This document shows, in pieces, positions 50,210 through 62,400 of a DNA stretch of 64,000 nt (the stretch's first letter is position 1; each line of letters begins with the position of its first letter). Location of the stretch: NCBI RefSeq assembly GCF_037893015.1, contig NC_133658.1, positions 282,184,875 to 282,248,874 on the forward strand. Reading direction: 5' to 3'. The translations under genes were made by a program, and so were the position numbers. Source of the stretch: Macrotis lagotis. Taxonomy: Eukaryota > Chordata > Mammalia > Peramelemorphia > Peramelidae. Under the pieces are notes generated by a model, which did not search any database, was not told where the DNA came from, and saw only the letters and a program-made list of their open reading frames with translations.

Positions 50210-51300
50210 TATTTTGCTGTCATTTTTTAATCTTTGACTCACATCCAGACCCCCTTGCAACATGATTTTTCAATCCCACCACTGGAGTGAAATTTGTTTC
50301 CAAAATTATAAAGATCTCAAATGCTAACCCTATTGGCGTCTTCTCAGGTCTTCCTTCCCTCTTGATCTCTCTGTAGCTTGACACTATTCACCACCCTGTA
50401 CTCCTAGCTATCATTCTTGGTTACCTGTTGTCACTTTTTATCCTTCTGCATATGGTAACATGACTTACTTAAATCATCATTCACCTGCCCTCTAGGCATG
50501 GAAGCCTCTTAGACTAACCTAGTCCCTCTTCTTACTAACAGAGATCACAACAGCTTACAGATAATACCGAGATCCATATAGCCAGTCCCATCTCTGCAAT
50601 TCTAGTCCCATACCAATAATTGTTGGGCTTCTTCAACTGTTGGCCTATGCAACATGTCCAAAATGGAATTTATTTTCCCCCAAAATCCTATCCCTCTTCT
50701 CTAAACTTAGTTGTTTCTGTTGAGGCCACCATCTCTCCCGTTATCAAGATTCATAACTCTAGAGTCACTTTGCCCCCACCTGCAGTCAATCATTTGTCAA
50801 GTTTAGTCCCTACTGACATGCCCTTCCTACTTTAAGCATTCTTGCTTGCACCTTTGGCCAGTCTTCCAGTTTTGTTTCTAGTATCTGCCATTTTCAATCT
50901 GCCTCGCATGCAGCTGCCAAATGATTTCTGTCATAGTACATTACATCAGGTTACTAAAGAAATTATCTCTACTCTTCAGCTTGACCTTTATGTTCTCAAC
51001 ACTTTGGTCTCAACCCACTTTTCTGGACCTCTTTTCATATTATCCCTCTTCACACACTATTTTCCAACCCAACAGACCTGCTAGTGGTCCCTGCTTAACT
51101 TTCCAAATCTTGTATTCCTGCTTTGTGCACAGATTAGAATGCACTGTTTCTTCTTTCAGGTTTCACCTCAAGCTTTTCCTGATCCCAATTGATGTTTTCT
51201 CCTCTAAGTACTGTATATCCATTGCACAAGCTATGTCCCCTCAGTAGAATGAGCTACCTTGACAACAAGAATTGATTTATCTTCACTGCTTAGCACAGGG
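50210..51300 (+). repeat. L2 LINE, ORF2 and 3' relics
   Basis: CTTGACACTATTCACCACCC is the L2 reverse-transcriptase region (the D-T-V-H-H type box). CAGGTTTCACCTCAAGCTTT and the rest match the 3' part. Diverged and discontinuous. Confidence 0.55.
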
Positions 51301-53721
51301 TGGTATTTGATGAATTTTAACATAGATCAAGTACATATGTACAAGGAATATGCTAATGCCAAATATTAGATTCGCTAATATTTATATTTACTAGTATTTA
51401 CTTAAAGAATAGTTTGGGAAGGTGGCAACAAGAGAAGATGTCTCTTAGGTGCTCTATCTTAAAACCTATAAACTAAGGACTCTAAATTTTCGAGAGACAG
51501 AACCCACAGAAGGACTCAGTGACTCAGTTCTCCAACTCACAGTAACCTGGAAAATAGTGGAAAGGCTCTGCTCCCCGGGGTTGGAGGGGGCGGCCTGCCA
51601 GAGGGGTGGCCTGCCAGAGTGAAAGAACTTCAGCCTCCCGGAGGCAGCCCCAGGGCACTGGGAGCCACTGCTCCCAGCAGCAGGGGAGTTTCCTGTCCTA
51701 GGGAAGGCATGGGGCACAACTTGGGGGGATCAGCAGAGGGACTTCTGCCAGAGTGAGTACATGAAGCCCAGGCCTCAGGGCACACAGCGAGCAGTGTGAC
51801 TGCAGCAGCCCAGATTCAGGAACAGGAATCAGAAGATGGTAAGCTGGAGCCCCCAGGGCATGAGCTCACTGAGCCTAGGGAGGGAGCAGAGAGAGACTGC
51901 TGAGCTCTGTCCTCTGTCCCTGGAACAGGACTGGGGTTCTGACCACATTCAGATCCTGATAGCAGTCTAGGCCCCCCATAGAACAGCAGGGCCCCCCCCA
52001 CCTCAGCCCTGTGGCAGAGGGGGGCGCTTATGGTCATTCACAGACCAGGAGGGAGGACAGAGCCTCACACGCTGAGACCCTTGTGGGGGTGTCCCACTAA
52101 TACTTAAAAGTTCAGTAAGCACCCCCAAAACCAGGTTTTAGCTGGGAAAATGAGCAAGCAGAGAAAAAAAAAGAGGTACACAATTGATAAATAATTTGCC
52201 TGTGATCCCAAGAAGGATCAAAACATCTGAAGATGAGAAAGTACAAGCTCCTACATGTAAAGACTCCAAGAAAAACAGAAATTGGGCTCAGGCTATGACA
52301 GAGCTCAAAAAAAGACTTTGAAAGTCGAGGGAGATAGAAGAAAAATTGGGAAAAGAAATGAGAGATGCAGGAAAAACATGAAAATGAAGTCAGCAGCCTA
52401 AGTCAAGGAAATCCAGAAAAATGCTGAAGAAAATAGCATGCTAAAAAACAGCTTAGGTCAAATGGATAAAACAGTTCAAAAAGTTATTGAGGTGAAGAAT
52501 GCTTTAAAAAGCAAAATTGGCCAGATGGAAAAAGAGATAAGAAAGCTCTCTGAGGAAAACAAATCCTTCAGATAAAGAATAGAACTCAGGGAGATTGCTG
52601 AATTTATGAAAAATCAGGACTCAATACTTCAAAACCAAAAGAATGAAGTTAGAAGAAAATGTGAAATATTTCATTGAAAAACATGGAAAACAGACTTAGG
52701 AAAGATAATTTAAAAATTATTGGAATACCTGAAAGTCATGATCAGGAAAAGAGCCTTGACATCATTTTCAAAGAATTACTACAGGAAAATTGCCCTGATA
52801 TCCTCGAAGCAGAGGGCAAAATAGAAATGGAGAGAATCCACCAATCTCCCTGAGAAAGAGATCTAAAAAAAAACAACCCCCAGGAATATTATAGCCAAGT
52901 TCCAGAACTCCCAAGTCAAAGAGAAAATATTACAAGCAGCTAGGACACAATTCAAATATTGTGGAGCTGCAGTCAGGATCACACAGGACTTAGCAGCAAC
53001 TACATTAAAAGCTCATAAGGACTGGAAGTCAAGAGAGCTTAGAATGCAGCCAAGGATGAACTACCCAGCAAGGCTGAATGTCCTCTTCCAGGGAAAAAGA
53101 TGGACTTTCAATGAACCAGGGGAATTTCAAATGTTCCTGTTAGAATGGCCAGAGCTGAACAGAAGGTTTGATCTTCAGATACAGGACTCAGGTGAAGCAA
53201 AGAGATTGGAGAAGGGGAAAATATAAGGGACTTAATGATGTTGAACTGTTATGTATTCCTGCATAGAAAAATGACACTGATAATACTCATATGAATCTTC
53301 TCAGTTAATAGAGCAGGTAGAAGGAGCTTTTATAGATGAAGCACAGGAGAAAGCTGAATTTGAAGATAAAATCTGGGGTAAAAATGAAGTCAATAGAAAA
53401 AAGGGAAACGTAATGGGAGAAAGAAAAAGGAGAGGGGGAATAGGCCAAGATATTTCATATAATAAGATTTTTCTTTATTCCAATGAGCTATTGCAATGAT
53501 ATGGAAGGGGGGAAGGCAAGGGGAATAAGGGAATCTTTGTTCTCATCAAAGGTGGCTAGGACAGGAAACAGTATATATACTCAATGGGGTATAGGCATCT
53601 GGAGTAAGGGGGGGGGGGGACAGGGGGGAAGGGGGGGGATGTGAATGATGGAGGAGAGGATGGACCATGGGGGGAGAGTGGTCAGATATAACACATTTTC
53701 TTTTTTACTTCTTACAAGGGG

Positions 53722-53850
53722 CTGGGATTAGATGGCCTGTCTGAGACCATAAGGCCAGGTGGATGATGGGCCTAAGGGGTGGTAGGGGGGCTCAGGGCCT
53801 CTTGGCCCCAGGGCCAGGGATCTGCCTGCTCTGCCACTCAGCTACCCTAC
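53722..53850 (-). repeat. SINE module 1 in HAL1-like element
   Basis: Very diverged antisense SINE: CCCCAGGGCCAGGG and CTGCCACTCAGCTACCC align to the SINE start (reversed). G-rich compared with consensus. Confidence 0.5.
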
Positions 53851-54039
53851 AGCAAAGTCAGAGTGAAAGGAGAGAGAAAATATAGTACATGGTAATAGAG
53901 AAATATGAAAGGAGGGAATTGCGATCAGCAACGGCAATGGTGAAAAAATATGGAAGTAACTTTTGCGATGGATTTATCATAAAGAATGTGATCCACCTGA
54001 GACAGAGTTGGTGGTGTTGGAACACAGACTGAAGCACAT

Positions 54040-54197
54040 TTTTTATTGTTATTATTTTGGGGGGGTGCAGGGCAAATGGGGCTGAGTGGCCTGCCTGGAG
54101 CCGCATAGCAAGGTGATTGTTGGGTGTCTGAAGCCGGATTTGGATCCAAGTGCTCCTAGCTCAAGGGCCAGTGCTCTGTCCGCCATCCAGCCACCCC
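54040..54197 (-). repeat. SINE module 2 in HAL1-like element, A-to-G shifted
   Basis: Antisense SINE with GGTGATTGTTGGGTGTCTGA where others read GGTAATTATTAAGTGTCTGA. Confidence 0.75.
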
Positions 54198-54224
54198 TAC
54201 TATTATTACTATTTTATTTGGGGT

Positions 54225-54380
54225 CTTTTTTTTGGTTTTTGCAGGGCAATGGGGTTGGGGTAGCTTGCATGGGGCCACACAGCTGGGTGATGGTTGGGTG
54301 TATTGGGGCTGGCTTTGGGCTCGGGTGCTTCTGGTTCCAGGGCTGGTGCTCCATCCACTGTGCCACCTGGCCATACCTAC
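54225..54380 (-). repeat. SINE module 3 in HAL1-like element, A-to-G shifted
   Basis: Antisense SINE with CTGGGTGATGGTTGGGTGTA for CTAGGTAATTATTAAGTGTC. End CTGTGCCACCTGGCC is well kept. Confidence 0.8.
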
Positions 54381-54607
54381 GTTATTATTTTTAATTTTAA
54401 TTTTTTCTCTCCCCTTTATAGCTCAAGTGAGTCTATATTTTTTTTGTGGGAGGTGGTATTTTGTTTACTCTTAAACAGGAATATTTTATTTGTACAAAAT
54501 GAGAATATAAAATTCCAAAAAAAAATAATAGTTTGGAAGCGTAAGCATTGAATAATATGTCTTTATAACATTTCTGACAAGATGTATTTCATAAAGAAAA
54601 CAAGATG

Positions 54608-54741
54608 TCAGCAGCTAGGTAGTGCAGTGGAGTCAGGAGGACTTGAGTTCAAATTTGATCTCAGACAATAATTGTCTAGCTGTGTGACCTTTAGCAAGTC
54701 ACTTAACTCCATTGTCCTAAAATAAATAAAATTTTAAAAAA
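54608..54741 (+). repeat. SINE with internal deletion
   Basis: Sense: GCAGCTAGGTAGTGCAGTGG runs directly into AGTCAGGAGGACTTGAG, so about 20 bp are missing. Confidence 0.8.
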
Positions 54742-54879
54742 CGATGTCCTTAGCCCCATTCACTAGTCAGTTTTTGATCTAATAGAAGCTTTTATGTAGT
54801 TTTGGTATGATAGCTCAATTAGTAGCAACTTTCCTGAAAATTTATTTTGAAAATTATAGTATCTTACTATCAAGTTGAA

Positions 54880-55850
54880 ATTCTAAGAGAAGCAATTGAT
54901 GGTCAAAGAATATAAACAGGCTGCAACTTTCAAACAAAGAAATCTAAGTCATTGATATCCAAATGAAAAAATGTTCTAGGGGCAGCTAGGTGGCATAGTG
55001 GATAAAGCACCAGCCGTGGAGTCAGGAATATCTGGGTTCAAATCCGGTCTCAGACACTTCATAATTACCTAGCTGTGTGGCCTCGGGCAAGCCACTTAAC
55101 CCCATTTGCCTTGCAAAAAGCTAAAAAAAAATGTTCTAAACACTAATAAGTATAGAAATACAAATTAAAACAACTCTGAAGTTTCATTTCATACCTAACA
55201 GATTAGCAAACTTGACCAAAAAATAAAGGAAAATGTTGGAGGGGTTGCAAGAAAACAGGCACATTGATGCACTGTAGTTGGAGCTGTGAACTGGTCCAGC
55301 CATTCTGGAAGGCAATTTGGTGATATGCCCACCCAAAAAATTATTAAACTGTACATATACTTTAAGCAAGAGCTATCATGAAGGGGTAAAGGACTGTTAT
55401 ATATTCTTATATATATTTATAGCAGTTCTTTTTGTAGTGACAGAATTGGAGAGATGCCCCATTAATTTGAGGATGGTTGAACAAGAATAGAATGAAATAT
55501 TATTGTACTGTAAAAAATGAAAGGGATAGTTTCAGTGAATACTTAAAAGGTCTGATTAAACTGAATGAAATAGAAAAATTAATACAATAGCATTATAAGG
55601 ACAAACAACTTTGAAATATTTTAATAAATCTAATCACTATAGGGACCAACTAGAGAACCTATGATGAAGCATGCTACTTCTTGACAGAGAAGTGATAAAT
55701 TTGAGATACAGAATCAGATTTATTTTCTTTTCTATTTTACTTTCTTGTTTACTATTTATATACTATTCTTATTCTATTTACTTACTATTGATTATGGGAA
55801 TCTCTTGTTTTAACTAGTATTTTGGAGGTGGTTTTTTTTTTTAAAGAGGG
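54880..55850 (+). repeat. L1 3'-region fragment split by a SINE
   Basis: Sense: TACAAATTAAAACAACTCTG, GTTGGAGCTGTGAACTGG and CCAGCCATTCTGGAAGGCAA correspond to the ORF2 end. A SINE lies at 54979-55127. Confidence 0.7.
54979..55127 (+). repeat. WSINE1-like SINE
   Basis: Sense, near consensus. AAAATGTTCTA flanks both sides. It is younger than the L1 piece it splits. Confidence 0.92.
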
Positions 55851-57805
55851 TAGGAGGAGGAAGGCTGAAGGGAGATAAAGTAGATTTTTGTTCATTGAAA
55901 AAAAATACCACGGGAAGATTAGGAAACCAAAGACCACATTTTGGGTTTGTTTCTTGGCAATTCAGTTTTAATTGTGTGAGTACAAAAATTGTATGATTTA
56001 AGTAAAAAAAAAAATCAAAACAATTTATCAGAAACCTGATACACAAAACTCTTTTAAATAAGCAACTCATTTGAAAATTAAACAAAAAATTAAGCAGATT
56101 TGATTATTGCTTAGGAAATTGGCAAATTAGCTTACTTTTCAGAGTATTTTTAATAAATGTAATTTGTGCTCATTCAAAATTAAGTTTTACAGGAGTGAAT
56201 TCTTTTCATAAAGAATCTGAATGTTAACAGCTAAGTAATTTACTCAACACTGAATTAATGATTTTAAGAATCAGATTTATATAGTGCCTTCCTCCCAAGA
56301 ACTTAAACACAAACTACTATATAAGTGAATTCATGTATTAATTATTTTAAAGTTGAAGAAATAAAATTTTTTTCCTCTTCATTTGGGAAAAAAATTTTTT
56401 TCTGATTGAGTCTGAAAAAATTTGCTCAGGTCTAATCTTATTACAATAAAAATCAACATCATAATGATTTTTAAATGAAATGTATGGTCCACTTAGTTAA
56501 GCAATATTTTATACAGGAAAATAAAACAAACTGAATAGCTCCTTGAAATTTCCTAATACAATCGTATCAATAAGATAAAATAACATTTCTAAAAATATCT
56601 AAAATGCATAATTTTGAATGAAAGAAACATTTGTTGACTCAAACACAAGTTTATATCTGGATTCAAATTTTGTAGTGTATTCCTATGACAGAAATTGGGA
56701 ACTTCATTTAAATATATGCTCTATTTTCTGATGTATTTACAGTAAATTTTACTTAAAGATTACAAAATAGAAATCACATAATTGAAATTCAGAGATATCC
56801 TGGTCATTTGTTTTTTAAATCTTACCTTTTCATCTCTGAATGTTACATATATATGTCTATAGTTTTTTTCTGTTAGAACTCTAAAATCACTAAGGAAACA
56901 CATCTACAAAACAGACCTAGGTTCACTTTATAAATTTTAATATGTGCATTTATTTTAAAATATAAGAAAAATAAATATTTAGAAACTAGATTGAATATAC
57001 CTTGATTGCTACATATTCAAGGCATAATTTTTTTTGGATGAGACAAAAAAAACAATGAGTTATGAGGTCTCTTAAAACTCTGTAGTTATTTCTCCAGATT
57101 TAGTGCAAAATAACATTCCAAATATTCAAACCATTAGGCAAGTAAATGAAAGATTTTAATTGATGCTATTCTGTGACTGATTTAAAAAAAAAAAAAGCAA
57201 ATGGCCTGAACAGAGCAGACAGGATCATCTGGCAAGCATATCCTTTCTACAAGGTTCCCATGTTTCCTCAAAATCTTGAAGTAGTTCAATAAAATGGAGT
57301 CTGTAAGCTGATAAAATTCGTAAGGATGAATAAAGTTCAGTGATGACATTGCAGGTATTGTATCAGTCTTCCTCCCTGGAGTCAAGTTGGTTTTCAGTCA
57401 TCCCCTGGATTTGATAAGAGAAACCAGATTGTTCGGCATAGCTTCTTGTCCTCCTAATAATGACTCTTGGCCAATCCCATGTGATCCTAAGTCACAAGGT
57501 TAGCTTTTAAACTTTCTCCAAGCACAACCAACAAACTACCTGCTCTACTCCCATGATCTAAGGCCCTGGGTAAGGAAGAAGTGAGCCATGAAGCAAATGG
57601 CTTGCTATCCTATAGCATTGTATTCAATAGTAAGTAGGGGAATGATGTGTACAAGAAAGGATATATGCATATGTATATTAGTGTTGTGTACACATGCATT
57701 GTTGGATATGACTTTGGAGCTAAATAAAGAACATAGATTTATCTATGAAAGTTAAGATGCACTAATTATGGGCCTATGGCCAAATATCTATATTTTTTAA
57801 AATAC
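55851..57805. other. INPP5E 3' flank, no feature recognised
   Basis: Very A/T-rich. No coding pattern and no repeat that I can place. Confidence 0.4.
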
Positions 57806-57817
57806 ACTCTTTTAAGA

Positions 57818-57869
<52 letters not shown>

Positions 57870-57886
57870 TTACTCTTTTAAGAGTA
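57806..57886. repeat. (TA)n array flanked by 15-bp direct repeats
   Basis: ACTCTTTTAAGAGTA at 57806-57820 and 57872-57886 borders about 50 bp of TA repeat. Confidence 0.9.
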
Positions 57887-58129
57887 AAATTTAGTCAGGT
57901 ATTAAAGAGTTCTTTGGCAGAAAATATTGAGGAAATAAAGTACTGCCTTAGATCATATAAGCTATTGTAATTCAGATGCTTGCCAAAGCTCAGTGCCAAT
58001 GATTGTATTAATATACTATTAATATCCAAACACAATGTTTGGGACCCTGAAAAGGGATAGAATTACCTGAAATGTCAATAAGGATAATTTGCCTTACTCA
58101 TAATGGAAATATTACAAATAGAGGAGTGA

Positions 58130-58139
58130 TTTATTTATT
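58130..58139 (-). terminator. INPP5E: INPP5E candidate poly(A) signals
   Basis: Minus-strand AATAAATAAA gives two overlapping hexamers about 300 nt past the stop codon. Confidence 0.5.
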
Positions 58140-58438
58140 TACAAGATATGCAAATTGTTCTGAGGATATCTGTCCTTCCTAGGACACTGATAAATTAGGT
58201 ACCATACCATTACTGAGTTTTCCCAGCCAGTGTGTTACAGTTTTTATAATACAGAGGACAGAACAACTTTTATGATAGTCTTCATGGGGTCATGAAATAG
58301 GTGATTATAAACAAAATGATTTTGGTCTTTTACAGTGAGTGCTCTTCATACCCAAACTGAAGTGTTCATTTGGCCTGCTGGGGTGATCTTCCCTTACTGT
58401 TGCTGTTGGTTTGTCAGGTTCTTGCAAGGCCAGTCTTC

Positions 58439-59324
58439 TCAGGAAACTGTACAAATCATACTGGATTTTTGATCTTTAAGTGATTGTGATTTCTGAAGTT
58501 CTCTTGAAATTCTTCTTTTAATTCCTAATAAATAGAGGTCTCGATCAAATTTGCCAGCAGCTAGAGGAATGCTGAAAACAAAAAAAACCTGTGATATAGA
58601 TCTGGCTTCTTAATTTCAGAACCTGAATATAATTTAGATTGTGTAAGAGCTAAAATAAAATGAGATTTCTTTCCCTTTGGCACATGCATACATTTTCTGG
58701 TGACTTTATAAAGGGCTCTGTGGTTGAATACAAGTGGCAGTGGTCTCCAAACACTTCCAACTGGGTATGTATATTTGCTTATTTAGTACATACATGTTCC
58801 CCATGAATTGTATTTGAGTGAGGGGGGCTATGCTGAGTCACAGCCTCACTTTCTCCTCTGGTGGATCCAGTGGCCAGAAATGAATCAGAGTGAGTGGAAA
58901 TGGCCCTGGATGTGAGGCAATCAGGGTTAAGTGAACTGTTCAGGGTCACACAGCTAGTCTAAGACTGGATTTGAACTCAGATCCTCCTGACTCCAGGACC
59001 AGTGCTCTGTCCACTGTGCCACCTAACTGCCCTGCAATGAGTGCAAAAGAGAATGGGTTGATCAAATGTATCAAAGGGGCCCCAATTTGGGAGACCATTT
59101 TTCTTACAAAATACATCAATAACTTTTCTTTCTGGTCCTAGCTATCTTAGCTTTCCAATGTTCAAGGTAAGCCTGATTAACCAAATGTAAGTGTATACTG
59201 TGTTCAAAGTAGTAGACTTGGTTTTAAGAGGAAAAAATATGAAAACAAGCTTTAAACTGTCCATTTGCAATGAGTTATATTAGAGATAATTTTGAGTTGA
59301 CCTCTTACTTTCCTGAGATAAAAG

Positions 59325-59405
<81 letters not shown>

Positions 59406-62400
59406 ATATCCTCATAAAATTATAATCCATGAGATTCAAAATGCAACTTAAATTTTTAAAAAAAAAACAAGATTTTTGAGTGGAACAAAAAAAGATCTGC
59501 ACTTTTTGCAGGGTATTACACATACACAATTCAAATAAATCAACATAAAATAGTGACTTCAACTCGGGCTAATTATTAGCTCATGATAGTGGTATCTCTG
59601 ATTTACACATTTCTAAAATGTGACAATGAGACTGAACTTAAATCAAGTCAAATTCCAAATTCAAACACCAACCCCTAAGGAACTGAGAAAAATCAATTCT
59701 CTGGAAGGCCTGACCCCAAGATCAGATGATGTGACCCCTGGTAAAAAAAGAAATGCATATATAGGACACTGACTTGTCTCTCCCAGGTTTCACTTTTACT
59801 CGGAACAGACCATATACTGGACGGTGATCAGAAGTCTTGATTACTGGACAGGAAGAATACTTGACTGCGTAGATGTCATCTTTTTGACGGCTTTTATAGA
59901 CAACTCGGTCCTATAGGGAGAAATTAAAAGAAAGGTAGAGAAACTAAGGAATACCATAGAAACTCATGGACTGCTCACCTTTCGTTTCTTTTTTTATATA
60001 TATTTTTTCCTTGTTTTTTGTTTGTTTGCTTTTTTTGGCAAGGCAATGGGGTTAAGTGACTTTCCCAAGGTCACAGTGTCTGAGGTTGGATTTGAACTCA
60101 GGGCCTCCTGACTCCAGGGCCTGACTCTGTCCACTGCACCACCTAGCTGCCCCCACCTTTCATTTCTTTTAAAAAAAATTTTAAGATAAATTTTGTTTGG
60201 TCAAATCTGACCTCAGACCCTTAATAACTGCCGGACTGTGTGACCTTGGGCAAGTCACTTAACCCTATTGCCTTAAATAAAATTTTTTTAAAAAAAGATT
60301 TTATTTGTACTTCACCTATATTCCCTAAATACATCATTCTTCCTCACCTCTCTTGACAGCTATCATTTGATAAATGAGAAAAAGAAGAAAATAAGAAGTT
60401 CAGCATATCAACCAAGTCTGACAACATCTGCAATGTGCCATACTTATAGTGTTCCCATCTGTACAAAGAAAGGATGGAGGTGTATTCTCCTACCTTTTCT
60501 TTGGGACCCAGTTAGATTATTATAATTTCACAGCTTTCAGGGTTTTTTTAGGTGTTTTTTAGCAAGGCAAATGGGGTTAAGTGGCTTGCCCAAGGCCACA
60601 CAGCTAGGTAATTATTAAGTGTCTGACACCGGATTTGAACCCAGGTACTCCTGACTCCAGGGCTGGTGCTTTATCCACTGCGACACCTAAGCCATCCCAG
60701 CTTTCAGTTTTTGTTATTTTTTTTTCTTCTTTATATTGTTATGGTCACTGTGTACACTGGTTTCCTGTCTTTTTTTTTTCTTTCATTTCATATAAGTTCA
60801 TAAAAGTCTTTCTGTTCTTCTCTATATTCATCTTCTCTTACACTACAGCAATATTCCATTACATTCATAGATTTTAACTTGTTTAGCAATTCTTCAATCA
60901 ATGGATATGTACCTAGTTGTTAGCTTGTTGATACTGTAAAAAGTATTAAAAGTAATATTGTAATATATATGTGAACTTTCTTTTTGTTTAATCTCCTTAA
61001 GATATATATCTAGCATTGGGATCTTTCATTGAAAAATCATGGACATTTTAGTTACTTTCTTAGTATATTCCAAATTGTTTTCCAGAATGAATGGACCACT
61101 TTGGAGTTTCACTAACAGTGCATCAATGTACCTATCTTTCTTTCTTTTTTTTTTTTTTACAAGGCAAATGGGGTTAAGAGGCTTACCCAAGGCCACACGG
61201 CTAGGTAATTATTAAGTGTCTGAGGCCGGATTTGAACTCAGGTACTACTGACTCCAGGGCCGGTGTTCTATCCACTGTGCCACCTAGCCACCCCAATGTA
61301 CCTATCTTTCTACAACTTCTCCAGCATTGACTATTTTCACCTTTTATCATTTTTGCCAGTTTGCTGAGTTTGAAGTGAAACTTCAGAGTTAGTCTGATTT
61401 GAAGTATCAATGATTTGGGAGCAATCTTTGCTAAGATTATTAATATTTTAATAATTCTTCCAAATGTCATTTATACCCTTTCACTACTTATACAAAGGAA
61501 ATTATTTGGATCTGAAAATAAATTTTGGGTGATTTCCCTATAAACATACCTTCATTTGAGATAATTACTGTAAATATTTTTGCCCAATCAATCACTTCCC
61601 TTTTTTAATCCTAATTAAGTAGATTTTGTTTTTGCAAAAGTGTCCAATTTGATCTTATTGAAATTATCTATTTTATCTTTTGTGTTCACTTTTTGTTACT
61701 TATTTGGCTAAGAATTTCCCCCCGGGGGGCGGCTAGGTAGCATAGTGGATAAAGCACCAGCCTTGGAGTCAGGAGTACCTGAGTTCATATCCAGTCTCAG
61801 ACACTTAATAATTACCTAGCTGTGTGGCCTTGGGCAAGCCACGGAACCCCATCTGCCTTGCAAAAACCTAAAAATAAAGAATTTCCCCCCAAGGGGCAGC
61901 TTGGTGGTGCAGTGGATAGAGCACCAGCCCTGGAGTCAGAAGTACCTGAGTTCAAATCTAGTCTCAAGCACTTAATAATTTTTAATAATTACCTAGTTGT
62001 GAGGCCTTGGGCAAGCCACTTAAACCCCATCTGCCTTGCAAAACCCTAAAAATAAAGAATTTCCCCCCAAGGGGCAGCTTGGTGGTGCAGTGGATAGAGC
62101 ACCAGCCCTGGAGTCAGAAGTACCTGAGTTCAAATCTAGTCTCAAGCACTTAATAATTTTTAATAATTACCTAGTTGTGAGGCCTTGGGCAAGCCACTTA
62201 AACCCCATTTGCCTTGCAAAAAAACCTAAAAAAAACCCCAAACAAACAAAAAACAAAACAAAACAAAAACAAGAATTTCCCTTCAACCATGGCAGTGAAA
62301 GAAAGGGACTGATCAGGCTCTTTTCTAATTTTGTTGCTCCCCTTTCACTTTTTTTTTTTTTTTTTTTTTTTTAGGTTTTTGCAAGGCAAAGGGAGTTAAG

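Larger units (their letters stand above)
51418..54526 (+). mobile_element. HAL1-like element (L1 5' UTR, ORF1 and 3' UTR without ORF2)
   Basis: Flanked by the 10-bp duplication AATAGTTTGG (51408-51417 and 54527-54536), so it looks like one complete insertion of 3.1 kb. Order: 5' UTR 51418-52149 (GC-rich); ORF1 relic 52150-53226, with an N-terminal KQRKKKR, a coiled-coil-like part (GQMEKEIRKLSEENKSF), TPRNIIAKFQNSQVKEKILQ and the C-terminal MNYPARLNVLFQGKRWTF; then a 3' part with a G-rich polypurine tract (about 53605-53690), three antisense SINE modules, and an A-rich end. ORF1 carries several stops. No endonuclease or reverse-transcriptase sequence lies between ORF1 and the tail. HAL1 elements, known from placentals and marsupials, have just this layout and borrow L1 enzymes. 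Confidence 0.75.

Noticed and set aside
57776-57970. Open frame with a long Tyr-Ile repeat
   Set aside because: Translation of the (TA)n microsatellite.
59305-59562. Open frame with Cys-Val and Arg-Glu repeats
   Set aside because: Translation of the (TC)n(AC)n microsatellite on the minus strand.
61877-62281. CRISPR-like array (regularly spaced repeats)
   Set aside because: The repeats are SINE copies with shared target sites in a vertebrate intron.
61822-62374. Open frames with repeated peptide ([20 protein letters not shown])
   Set aside because: These are translated SINE copies; the peptide repeat is due to the tandem duplication.
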